NCBI GenBank assembly: GCA_946500295.1
Contig: CAMMVF010000002.1
Location: forward strand, 62,001 to 126,000
Source of the DNA: an uncultured Clostridia bacterium
GTDB taxonomy: Bacteria > Bacillota > Clostridia > Oscillospirales > Acutalibacteraceae
Direction: 5' to 3'
Length of the DNA stretch: 64,000 bases
This document shows, piece after piece, positions 19,131 to 26,723 of this stretch. Each line of letters starts with the position of its first letter. Positions within the stretch are counted from its first letter, which is position 1. The position numbers and the translations under genes were made by a program. A model generated the notes under the pieces. That model was not told the origin of the DNA, did not search any database, and saw nothing but the letters and a program-made list of their open reading frames with translations.

Positions 19131-19522
19131 TCCTCCGCCTTTCCTTTAATGCGCATACTCAGCCCACAGCAAATTCGATCTACAGTCTGTGCGTTTGCCG
19201 CAAGATAGGTATTAAATCTTCCCACAGCCTCCCGCCATTCTCTCTGTTTGGCCGTGACGGGCACCAAGCCGCACCCGACCTCCTGTGTAATCAAAATCGT
19301 ATCCTTCCACTGCGGCAGAAGCTCACCGCACGCCTCACAGGGATTTACCCCCTCGCTCAGCCAACCGCTTACAAGCGACTCCGCATGATAGATAACACGC
19401 TGACTCTTCCACTTTGAAATCGGTTCCTTTGCGGCGTCCCAAACATCTTCCTCCGTCAAAGAATACCTCTCCATAACATAAGCAAGTCGCCCCTGAGCAT
19501 AACCGCCGATAATCAGTCTCAC
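19127..19522 (-). CDS. Short CobU-like protein with degenerate P-loop
   Basis: About 131 residues related to the adenosylcobinamide kinase/guanylyltransferase CobU but not a normal copy. The N-terminus RLIIGGYAQGRLAYVM corresponds to the CobU P-loop (GGxxSGKS), yet the Walker Lys-Ser is replaced by Arg-Leu. The C-terminal half is well kept: TILITQEVGCGLVPVTAKQREWREAVGRFN and AQTVDRICCGLSMRIKG follow CobU closely. A true cobU lies two genes upstream. The GTG start at 19522 is supported by GGGAGG 9 nt upstream and by a GTGA overlap with the cobS stop. A role helping CobU or CbiB, or binding a corrinoid, is inference. Confidence 0.8.
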   Translation of the reverse strand: MRLIIGGYAQGRLAYVMERYSLTEEDVWDAAKEPISKWKSQRVIYHAESLVSGWLSEGVNPCEACGELLPQWKDTILITQEVGCGLVPVTAKQREWREAVGRFNTYLAANAQTVDRICCGLSMRIKGKAEE

Positions 19523-20295
19523 AGCAACACACCTCCCAGTAAAGCCGTTGTCAAAAGCCAAGCCGTTTCATTTATTACCAGAAAGAATCCAGCCAGATCC
19601 CCTGTAAGCCCGCCAAACTGCTTTTTCTGCATATGATAATATCCGCCGAAGACTAGCAAGGACAGTACGATTAGTATCAGGGCAAGCCAGCGATACCACA
19701 AAATCATCAAAATTGCGGTGATTGCAAGCTGCACAATCAAAATCACGCTGACGTGCTTTCCTGCGTTTTCTCCAAAGGTTTTTGCAAGCGAGCTTGTTGG
19801 AGCACAGGGAAAGCGCGTAATCGAAATACCGCTGAAGCATCGACTTATTACGAAGCCTCCTGCCAGCAAGCCGAGTATGTATCGGCTCTGAGATTGATAC
19901 AGCTGTGCGTATGCCCCGAACTCAACCAACAAAACCAATACAACGCTGAACACTGCAAAGGGACCACAGTTAGGGTCCTTTAAAATTCTGAGCTTTTCCT
20001 CCTGTGGTCGGCGTGAATATAGTGCGTCCGCAGTATCGCAAAAGCCGTCGAGATGAATCCCTCCGGTAATGACAACGATGCTGAGCACCGCCAACACTCC
20101 AAACAGAACAAAACCAACATTCAGCAAGCCGCAAACCGTCCAGACAACCCACAAGCCGCCGGCGCAAAACAAGCCTATCAATGGGAAGAAAACCATTGCA
20201 TGGCGGAGATTTTTTTCAGTCCAGTTCAAGCATTTTACCGGAAGTGCGCTGTACATAGAAATTGAAATAAGAATTGATTCAAGCCATGATTTCAT
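19519..20295 (-). CDS. cobS: Adenosylcobinamide-GDP ribazoletransferase (cobalamin synthase)
   Basis: Membrane enzyme joining adenosylcobinamide-GDP with alpha-ribazole (phosphate) to finish the cofactor. 258 residues, several membrane segments. The family motif GGIHLDGFCDTADAL with Asp residues for metal binding is seen near residue 80, and GLTGDLAGFFLVINE near the C-terminus. It overlaps the 3-prime end of cobU by 17 nt. Confidence 0.95.
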   Translation of the reverse strand: MKSWLESILISISMYSALPVKCLNWTEKNLRHAMVFFPLIGLFCAGGLWVVWTVCGLLNVGFVLFGVLAVLSIVVITGGIHLDGFCDTADALYSRRPQEEKLRILKDPNCGPFAVFSVVLVLLVEFGAYAQLYQSQSRYILGLLAGGFVISRCFSGISITRFPCAPTSSLAKTFGENAGKHVSVILIVQLAITAILMILWYRWLALILIVLSLLVFGGYYHMQKKQFGGLTGDLAGFFLVINETAWLLTTALLGGVLL

Positions 20296-20821
20296 AATAC
20301 AGCTTCTCCCCCTTCCAAATTATCGGCACACCAGAGCAAACCTCAACCACTACGTCCGCCGCCTTTGCAAGCTCGCAGTTGACTGCGCCTATATACCTCA
20401 GGTATGCCAAGGTCTGCTCGTCCGTGGGCAAAATATCGGAGCACACCTCGTTAGTCACTATAACCAGATTAGCCATCCTCTCCTGTACGGCGAGCACTCC
20501 GTCTATTACTGTCTGAGCCGGGTCGTAAACCTTGGCTTCAAACTGTTCGTTCGCTGTTAAATTACTGATACAGTCCAAAAGAGCCGTCCCGCCGGGTTTT
20601 AAATCAGTCGCCGCTTCCTTCAGCCCGGTCGGAGTTTCCACGGTCTGAAATCCCTTTCCTGCTCGCTGTTTCCTATGACGAGCAATTCGCCGCTTACATT
20701 CCTCATCCCACACCTGCATGGTTGCAAGATAATAAAAGGGGTCTCGCTTGAGCTTAAAGCTCAGCTGTTCCGCAAGCAAGGACTTACCGCTCCCTGAGCC
20801 TCCCGTTACCAATATTGTCAT
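20279..20821 (-). CDS. cobU: Adenosylcobinamide kinase / adenosylcobinamide-phosphate guanylyltransferase
   Basis: Phosphorylates adenosylcobinamide and transfers GMP to it. 180 residues, full length. The P-loop LVTGGSGSGKSLLAEQL is intact; the guanylylated-histidine region is RIARHRKQRAG near residue 50; LLDCISNL and IVTNEVCSDILP are the later motifs. The ATG overlaps the cbiA stop by 4 nt. Confidence 0.95.
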   Translation of the reverse strand: MTILVTGGSGSGKSLLAEQLSFKLKRDPFYYLATMQVWDEECKRRIARHRKQRAGKGFQTVETPTGLKEAATDLKPGGTALLDCISNLTANEQFEAKVYDPAQTVIDGVLAVQERMANLVIVTNEVCSDILPTDEQTLAYLRYIGAVNCELAKAADVVVEVCSGVPIIWKGEKLYYEIMA

Positions 20822-22194
20822 CTGCCTTCACGCCCTTTCCGAAACTTAACGCACGCCTCGGCAAACGCCTGCGGCGCTGTCGGATTAGAGGGAAAATACA
20901 GATGGGGAAATCCTGCCAAAATATGCTCCGTGCTCTGCATAGCCGCCCACTGCCTGCCGTTCGGTCGCTTTGCCATAAAAGCCGCTCCGTTTTCGGTGCT
21001 GTCCGCGTAGTGAAATTCATGGGCAAGAATCTTCGTCCCCTGCTTCCCCATCAACGTGTCCTCCTGCGCTGTCAGCTCTACATAGCCAAACCGACACAGC
21101 CGCTCACCCAGACCGGATGTGCCGGGCAAGATTCCAGCCATGGGATACACCGTACCGTCCTTGTCGTAAATCGCCTGTTGTAAATACAAAAAGCCGCCGC
21201 ATTCTGCGAAAATTGGAAGCTTCATTATTGATGCCTTCCTCAGGCTTTCAAGAAATGAGCTATTCCCACTGAGTTTTTTAAGATACAGCTCAGGATAGCC
21301 GCCGCCCAGATAGAGCCCGTCCAAGTCGTTGGGAAGCTCTTTGTCCTCAAGCGGTGAAAACGGTACTATCTCCGCCCCGCAATATTTCAGCATATCCAGG
21401 TTTTCCGCATAATAAAAACAAAACGCTTTATCCTGAGCCACACCCAAGCGGAATTTTTTTTCACCAGACTGCGGCGGTTGAGTATAGTACAGCGGGGATG
21501 TTTGAGACGCAAGCTTCAAAATCCCCTCTAAATCCAGAGTTTGTTCTGCTGTTTCACAAAGAAGTTTTATTTTTTCATCGAGCTTTTCGACCTCTCCCGC
21601 CGTCATCAGCCCCAAATGGCGGCTTTCCAAATGCACCTGCGGCAAATCAGGCAGATATCCATATACGGGAACGCCGGTTTCACGCTCGATAATTTCACGA
21701 TAATAGGAATACATCCCGCTTTTAATTTGGTTAAGCAAAATCCCACGAATCTGATTGGGAGTTCTAAAGCTCAGGTAGCCCTTGCAAAGCGCCGCCACAG
21801 AGCACCCCATCCCCTGTGGGGATACCAAAAGCAAAACAGGGGTTTGCAAGCTCTGCGATACCGTATATGCGCTGGCTTCACTGGTTTGCCCTATTCCATC
21901 GTAAAAACCCATAGCGCCCTCTATCAACGCCAGATCCGCATCCGCCGCCGTACTTGCGACAATCTGCTGCATCTGAGAGGAGGGGGAAAAATACGGATCG
22001 GTATGATATGTACTGCGCCGAGTGATATGACAGTGGAACATGGGATCAATATAATCCGGTCCGCTTTTATAGCTTTGCACTTTAAGCCCCCGCTGTTTAA
22101 AAGCAGCGAGCAGAGCCGCCGTCATGGTTGTTTTTCCACAGTTACTGCTGACAGCGCTTAGCATAACCCTCGGCGTTTTACAACAAAGTTTCAT
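20818..22194 (-). CDS. cbiA: Cobyrinic acid a,c-diamide synthase
   Basis: Glutamine- and ATP-dependent amidation of the a and c side chains of (cobalt) cobyrinic acid. About 458 residues. N-terminal ATPase: VMLSAVSSNCGKTTMTAALL; SYKSGPDYIDPMFH is a CbiA signature. C-terminal amidotransferase: GLYLGGGYPELY, the nucleophile Cys in IFAECGGFLYLQ, and ILAHEFHYAD. The ATG at 22194 has GGGGTG just upstream; a TTG at 22206 is less likely. First gene of the long operon behind riboswitch 2. Confidence 0.95.
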   Translation of the reverse strand: MKLCCKTPRVMLSAVSSNCGKTTMTAALLAAFKQRGLKVQSYKSGPDYIDPMFHCHITRRSTYHTDPYFSPSSQMQQIVASTAADADLALIEGAMGFYDGIGQTSEASAYTVSQSLQTPVLLLVSPQGMGCSVAALCKGYLSFRTPNQIRGILLNQIKSGMYSYYREIIERETGVPVYGYLPDLPQVHLESRHLGLMTAGEVEKLDEKIKLLCETAEQTLDLEGILKLASQTSPLYYTQPPQSGEKKFRLGVAQDKAFCFYYAENLDMLKYCGAEIVPFSPLEDKELPNDLDGLYLGGGYPELYLKKLSGNSSFLESLRKASIMKLPIFAECGGFLYLQQAIYDKDGTVYPMAGILPGTSGLGERLCRFGYVELTAQEDTLMGKQGTKILAHEFHYADSTENGAAFMAKRPNGRQWAAMQSTEHILAGFPHLYFPSNPTAPQAFAEACVKFRKGREGR

Positions 22195-22240
22195 AATGCA
22201 CCCCAAAAAAACAGTACCCGAATTGTAGAATTTATAGTAT

Positions 22241-22272
22241 GAAAAAAATCGCTTTCTTTACAAAAGCGATTT
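22241..22272 (-). terminator. Intrinsic terminator of the cbiA-operon riboswitch leader
   Basis: Minus-strand hairpin with a perfect 10-bp stem, AAAUCGCUUU and AAAGCGAUUU, a 7-nt loop and a following run of U. It lies about 47 nt before cbiA and is the expected expression platform of the riboswitch. Confidence 0.88.
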
Positions 22273-22379
22273 CAAACACATACCAATAGGCGGACTTTGC
22301 TTTCTAAAACAAAATCCATACGTCTGCCCATCGCTCGTAAGCAGACGAAACCTTACGCAAACGCCTGCAAAAGCTTCCG

Positions 22380-22578
22380 CAGACGAGCGTACTTATTTCG
22401 TAATCCGACTTCACAGCTTCTTTCAAAATGAAATAGCTGCATCACGGTAGCGTGACTGTACGGGATTTGCACCCGTTTCCCTTAATTTTCAAAAACTGCA
22501 CCAATACAGGTGCATATACTTTTCTTTACAGCAGCAATATAACCAGGTTGCCGATTTGAATAAAGACTACTGTTGTTA
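22380..22578 (-). promoter_or_regulatory. Cobalamin riboswitch upstream of the cbiA-cbiC operon
   Basis: Minus-strand RNA with the conserved core GGGAAACGGGUGCAAAUCCC followed by CAGUCACGCUACCGUGAU (22483-22441) and a B12-box-like GUCGGAUUACG at about 22409-22399. Same class as the switch at 7280-7515. Between aptamer and terminator are competing pairings: CGCUCGU can pair with ACGAGCG further on, or CGUCUGC with GCAGACG. The first part of the leader (22560-22538) carries a minimal copy of the mosaic repeat described elsewhere. Confidence 0.9.
22538..22560 (-). repeat. Mosaic intergenic repeat, minimal copy (E7)
   Basis: On the minus strand the sequence runs from CAAATCGGCAACC to TGGTTATA. 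It matches the minimal copy at 48065-48087 (read on the minus strand) with about three differences. It lies at the 5-prime end of the riboswitch transcript, so it may instead be part of that RNA by chance; this copy is the least certain of the family. Confidence 0.45.
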
Positions 22579-22584
22579 TTGTTT

Positions 22585-22613
22585 ATTATAGCATCTCCTA
22601 CCATTGCGAACAA
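22585..22613 (-). promoter_or_regulatory. Sigma-A promoter for the cbiA operon leader
   Basis: Minus strand: -35 TTGTTC (22613-22608), 17-nt spacer, extended -10 TGCTATAAT with TATAAT at 22590-22585. Transcription should start near 22578, directly before the riboswitch. Confidence 0.75.
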
Positions 22614-22725
22614 GAGACAATTCCAAAACAAATAATCAGACAAATTTTGCGAATCAGACAAATTTACCGAAACACCACAGCGGTTAATTGTCTATGTTAC
22701 CCCCAATAATCAAACAGGGCAACAA

Positions 22726-22800
22726 TATAACCAAGTCGCCGATGTCCCCCGCCTTTGTAGGCGTAATCAAACGAGCTTGTCACGCAGGCGAAGATTTAAA
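22726..22800 (-). repeat. Mosaic intergenic repeat, copy E1
   Basis: Read on the minus strand it starts TTTAAATC, contains GTGACAAGCTCGTTTGAT, then the hairpin module around GCCTACAAAGGCGG, and ends CATCGGCGACTTGGTTATA. It lacks the middle hairpin modules of copy E2. It lies in the 770-base gap between kdpE and cbiA. The rest of that gap (22801-22964) has only a loose inverted repeat (GCTTCTTCA at 22811 with TGAAGAAGC near 22932) and no gene. Confidence 0.8.
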
Positions 22801-22964
22801 AGTAAGTATGGCTTCTTCATACGGGTTTGGATTAAACTCGCCTATTTTTCGTTGCTAAAGCTTTTTCCCTGTAGAATCGGGTTAAGATTTGACTACAAAT
22901 GTAATGCTATCTACTAAGACGAAATCCGGTTGAAGAAGCATGTGCAAATAAGCAAATACAATAG

Positions 22965-23666
22965 TTACTCAACCTTCATCATTCGGTATCCGACGCCTAT
23001 ATGAGTTTGGATATACTGCGGAGAATCGGGCTCGGACTCAATTTTCTTTCTCAATGTTGCCATAAACACTCGCAGTGAAGCCACATAATTTTCCCAGCTG
23101 CTGCCCCATATCTTTTGCGTTATATAGGTATGAGTCAGCACCTTTCCCACATTCTTCGCCATAAGGCAAAGCAGCTTATATTCAATCGGCGTTAGATGAA
23201 GCTCGTTTTCTCCGAGATAGGCGCAGCCTGCGGCAAAATCAAGCCTGAGCCTGCCGTTGGTGAATACAGAGTCATTTGCTGCTAAGCCTGCTTGCATAAC
23301 ACCAAGGCGGCGCTGAGTCACACGAAGCCTTGCAAGCAGTTCTTCTACTGAGAAGGGCTTGGTTAAATAATCATCCGCACCGGAGTCAAGCGCCTCAATT
23401 TTATCGTTATCCTCGCTTCTTGCGCTGATGACGATAATCGGCATATTCGACCAGGTGCGGATACGCTTGATAGCCTCCACACCATCAATATCCGGCAGAC
23501 CTAAATCAAGCAGTACTATATCAGGGTTATGAGAGGAAGCCTCCATAATGGCGCTTTCTCCTGTGGAAGCAGTTATATATTTGTAATCGTGTGCTTTCAA
23601 AGTAGTGGTAATAAGATTACGAATGGGAGCGTCATCTTCCACAACAAGAATAAGAACTTTATTCAT
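22965..23666 (-). CDS. kdpE: KdpE-type response regulator
   Basis: OmpR/PhoB-family transcription factor, partner of the adjacent KdpD. 233 residues: receiver domain 1-120 with acidic pocket VVEDD, the phospho-acceptor Asp in IVLLDLGLPD, and the Lys in YLTKPFS; winged-helix DNA-binding domain about 135-230 ending in HIGVGYRMMKVE. It overlaps kdpD by 8 nt. As no kdpFABC is in the window, its likely target is the ktr genes at the head of the same operon (inference). Confidence 0.92.
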   Translation of the reverse strand: MNKVLILVVEDDAPIRNLITTTLKAHDYKYITASTGESAIMEASSHNPDIVLLDLGLPDIDGVEAIKRIRTWSNMPIIVISARSEDNDKIEALDSGADDYLTKPFSVEELLARLRVTQRRLGVMQAGLAANDSVFTNGRLRLDFAAGCAYLGENELHLTPIEYKLLCLMAKNVGKVLTHTYITQKIWGSSWENYVASLRVFMATLRKKIESEPDSPQYIQTHIGVGYRMMKVE

Positions 23667-25650
23667 TGATGTTCACCTCGCCTGATGGTAAAGTAAAAGC
23701 AAAAACAGCACCGTGAGGTGTGTTATCAGTCAGTGTAATTTCACCGCCGTGAGCATTTATAATTGATTTGCACAGCGACAATCCCAGCCCGAGACTGCGG
23801 CGACTGTCGGCAATTTTGTTTTCCCCGGTAAAAAACATTTCAAACACATGGGGTTTTATGTGGTCGGGGATGCCTGCGCCGTTATCGGCAATACTAACCA
23901 AGACGTTATCATCTTTTTTCTCTGCTGTTATTCTGATTTCCGAGCCGGGAGGAGTATATTTTATAGCATTATCCACTATGTTAATAACAACCTGAATAAT
24001 CAGTTTTGCATCCATACGGGCAAGCAAAAGCTCGTCCTTGTACTCAACAGATATTACATGTTCACTACTCTTGCGGTTGATATGTCGCATGGCTTCCTCG
24101 ATAACCTCATCCATAAGCTGAACAGACATATTAAAGTTCATTCTGCCTTCTTCAATACGAGTAACTGACAGCAGATTTTCCACAAGACTGATAAGCCACT
24201 GCGAATCATCGAAAATATCGGTAAACACCTGCATCCGTGTTTCATCATCCAGCTTATCATAGTTTGAAATAAGATTGCTCGCATTCCCGGAAATAGAGGT
24301 CAGCGGTGTACGCAAATCGTGTGAGATAGCACGGAGCAGATTTGCGCGAAGCTGTTCGTTCTTAGCAAGGACTGCGGCAAGCTCCTTTTCCTTTGCGTTG
24401 CGAATGTTTTCTATCGCCAACGCACATTCCCCAAGGATAGACAGCAACACGCTGTTTTCAAATGAATCAAGCGGTTTGCCGTTAATATGTATGCCCACAA
24501 CACCGTAAACCTTGTTGTTCAAGCGTATAGCAAGGTACAGAAATTTTGCTTTATTCAAAATGTCTGTAGTAGCGCCTGCTCGCTTTTTATTTTTCAGCAC
24601 CCATTCGGCGGCAGTTTTCTCTTTTACCGAGGAAAAAATATCATTTTCCGCCTCAGGCGTTACAGTAAATATATAGCCCTTGGAGAGCTTTCCGTTCACC
24701 TCAGGGTATGCGATAATATCACGATCAAGCAGCTTCATAAGCTGACTTGCCGTGATATTGATAATGTCATTATCATCCTGCGCCTTTTGGAGCAGTTGGT
24801 TTGTATCAAACAGCACCTTAGTACGGAAAGCAGCCTGAGCCGACAGCTTTGCATGGTCCTTAAGCTTTGAGGCAAGCGTGCCGGTTATAATTGACGCTGC
24901 AAACATTATGACAAAGGTCACTGGATAGCCGGAATCATAAGCGTGAAAGGTAAGCCTCGGCTCTGTAAGGAAAAAGTTAAACAGTGAAACGCTTAAAAAA
25001 GAGCTTATAAAGCTGCAGGCATATCCCCTTGTGAAAAGCGAAGTCAGTAAAACTCCGAGGATATATACAGTAATAATATTTGACTCAGTAAAGCCAAGCT
25101 CCAAAAACACGGTTCCGATTATCGTTACAACCGTAAGAATGGCGATTGTTATCAGCAAATCCTTAGGATACGGTATGAAGTGCTTTCCGAAAAAATTTTT
25201 CTTTGCTTTGTATTTAATATCCGCCGTAGAATCGGGAATGATGTGGATATCCAAATTAGGAACCATCTCCGAGAGCTTTTCGGTAAGCGGCGGCTTGCTC
25301 CAAAAGTGGCGGCGCTTTATGTTATTTCTGCCGATTACAATTTTAGTTACACCCGAAATCCGGGCAAACTCCGCAATCTGATAAGAAACATCCTCTCCGT
25401 ACACTGTGACAATGTCTGCTCCCAGCTGCTGTGCAAGTAGGATATGATTTTGGAGTCGACTTTTATCGTTATAGCTCATTTTATCCGAGTCGGAAGTTTG
25501 CACATACAGCGCCGTAAAGCTGCCGCCGAAGGCCGCCGCCATCTTCGCAGCGGTACGCACGATTTTAGCATTGGAGGGCGAAGGCGAAAGACATACAAGG
25601 GTGTGTTCGCAACCTTCCTCACAGAATTGTTGCTCCTTATCTATCTTCAT
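23659..25650 (-). CDS. kdpD: KdpD-like sensor histidine kinase lacking the N-terminal KdpD domain
   Basis: Membrane histidine kinase for potassium or turgor sensing. About 663 residues against roughly 900 for classical KdpD. What is present: a universal-stress-protein domain (about 15-145), four membrane segments of the DUF4118 type (about 170-265), a GAF-like domain (about 280-415), the dimerisation helix with phospho-His in RAISHDLRTPLTSISG, and a C-terminal ATPase with NAIKYTPPGS and LGLGLSLCK. The usual first 210 residues with a Walker A motif are missing; the protein begins at the stress-protein domain with a good AAGGCGG before the ATG at 25650, so this is not a frameshift remnant. Confidence 0.9.
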   Translation of the reverse strand: MKIDKEQQFCEEGCEHTLVCLSPSPSNAKIVRTAAKMAAAFGGSFTALYVQTSDSDKMSYNDKSRLQNHILLAQQLGADIVTVYGEDVSYQIAEFARISGVTKIVIGRNNIKRRHFWSKPPLTEKLSEMVPNLDIHIIPDSTADIKYKAKKNFFGKHFIPYPKDLLITIAILTVVTIIGTVFLELGFTESNIITVYILGVLLTSLFTRGYACSFISSFLSVSLFNFFLTEPRLTFHAYDSGYPVTFVIMFAASIITGTLASKLKDHAKLSAQAAFRTKVLFDTNQLLQKAQDDNDIINITASQLMKLLDRDIIAYPEVNGKLSKGYIFTVTPEAENDIFSSVKEKTAAEWVLKNKKRAGATTDILNKAKFLYLAIRLNNKVYGVVGIHINGKPLDSFENSVLLSILGECALAIENIRNAKEKELAAVLAKNEQLRANLLRAISHDLRTPLTSISGNASNLISNYDKLDDETRMQVFTDIFDDSQWLISLVENLLSVTRIEEGRMNFNMSVQLMDEVIEEAMRHINRKSSEHVISVEYKDELLLARMDAKLIIQVVINIVDNAIKYTPPGSEIRITAEKKDDNVLVSIADNGAGIPDHIKPHVFEMFFTGENKIADSRRSLGLGLSLCKSIINAHGGEITLTDNTPHGAVFAFTLPSGEVNINE

Positions 25651-25701
25651 CACCGCCTTTTTATTTTAGTAATTTATTATACAATAGATCCATGAAAAAA
25701 T

Positions 25702-25992
25702 CTACTGCTTTAAAGCGGTCTGATGCTCAATATTTTTTGACAATTCCAAGTCAGCACTGTCGTAAAGCATAATCCTAGCTCTCTCATGCTTGGAGCGATA
25801 ACGCAAAACCTCCTCAACAACCTCTTCATCGGACAGCTCTTCCGTGAGCATAACACAGGAGGGCTCTCGTTTTTCGCTCTCTTTCTGGATAGACTTGCGA
25901 TTTTCTTCAAGAAATTTATCAAGCTTTTTCATTAAAAAGAATCCGCAAACAAATACGCCTAAAATTACAATTATTAGTATAGCCTCTTTCAT
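25702..25992 (-). CDS. Small single-pass membrane protein of the ktr-kdp operon
   Basis: 96 residues, not recognised. One N-terminal membrane helix (about 4-22, AILIIVILGVFVCGFFLM) followed by a charged cytoplasmic part rich in Glu and Lys, with LSDEEVVEEVLRYRSKHERAR near the middle. AGGTGG lies before the ATG. It lies 37 nt after ktrA and 51 nt before kdpD, so it is made with both; a link between the transporter and the kinase is only suggested by position. Confidence 0.75.
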   Translation of the reverse strand: MKEAILIIVILGVFVCGFFLMKKLDKFLEENRKSIQKESEKREPSCVMLTEELSDEEVVEEVLRYRSKHERARIMLYDSADLELSKNIEHQTALKQ

Positions 25993-26029
25993 TTATGCTC
26001 ACCACCTGAAACGTTCTTGTATGCGGCGG

Positions 26030-26677
26030 TTATATGTGGAAGCACTTTTGAACTGCCTTGTATTCGCCCAGCACAAGCATAGTCTTATCCTCTGTCAAAA
26101 CGGTATCGGGAGTTACCGAGACATCCATCTTTCCGTTTTGCTTTACCGCCATAATGTTGATATTATATTTTTTTCTGATATCAATCTGCCCTACGCTCAT
26201 ACCTATCCAGGACTTGGGTACGGACACCTCAAAGATAGCGTGAGTTTGGTCAAGCTCAATATAATCAAGAATATGGTCGGCGCTGTAACGTATTGCAGCC
26301 CATTTTGCTACCTGCTTCTCGGGATACACCACCTCATCTGCGCCATTGCGAAGCAAAAACTTCGCCTGACCGTCACGTTCGGCGCGAGAAACTACAAATT
26401 TTGCTCCGAGCTCCTTTAAAAGGCAGGTAGTTTCAAGCGAGCTTTGAAAATCATCGCCTATTGCCACGATACAAACATCGTAATTATTTATACCCAGGGA
26501 GCTTAAAAACTCCTCGTTGCTACTGTCTCCGATCTGGGCGTTGGTGACAAAGGGCAGAATATCATTTACCCTTTCCTCGTTATGGTCAACAGCCATCACC
26601 TGATGGCCAAGCTGGTTAAGCTGCATAGCGATATGCTTGCCAAATCTTCCCAGTCCTATCAGTAAAATAGATTTCAT
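26030..26677 (-). CDS. ktrA: Potassium uptake regulatory subunit KtrA (TrkA family)
   Basis: Cytoplasmic gating ring protein of a Ktr K+ channel. 215 residues: RCK_N domain (about 1-120) with the nucleotide motif LLIGLGRFGKHIA and the acidic VMAVDHNEERV, then a C-terminal RCK_C domain (about 135-212). It follows ktrB, the pore subunit, by 46 nt. Confidence 0.95.
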   Translation of the reverse strand: MKSILLIGLGRFGKHIAMQLNQLGHQVMAVDHNEERVNDILPFVTNAQIGDSSNEEFLSSLGINNYDVCIVAIGDDFQSSLETTCLLKELGAKFVVSRAERDGQAKFLLRNGADEVVYPEKQVAKWAAIRYSADHILDYIELDQTHAIFEVSVPKSWIGMSVGQIDIRKKYNINIMAVKQNGKMDVSVTPDTVLTEDKTMLVLGEYKAVQKCFHI

Positions 26678-26723
26678 AAGTCTGTTCTCCTCTTATAATA
26701 TTTTTTAGATACATAGGTGTACT

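Noticed and set aside
23659..25650. KdpD as a frameshifted or truncated pseudogene.
   Set aside because: The frame is open from a good start site, all kinase motifs are intact, and there is only about 50 nt to the gene upstream, so no lost N-terminus is hidden there.
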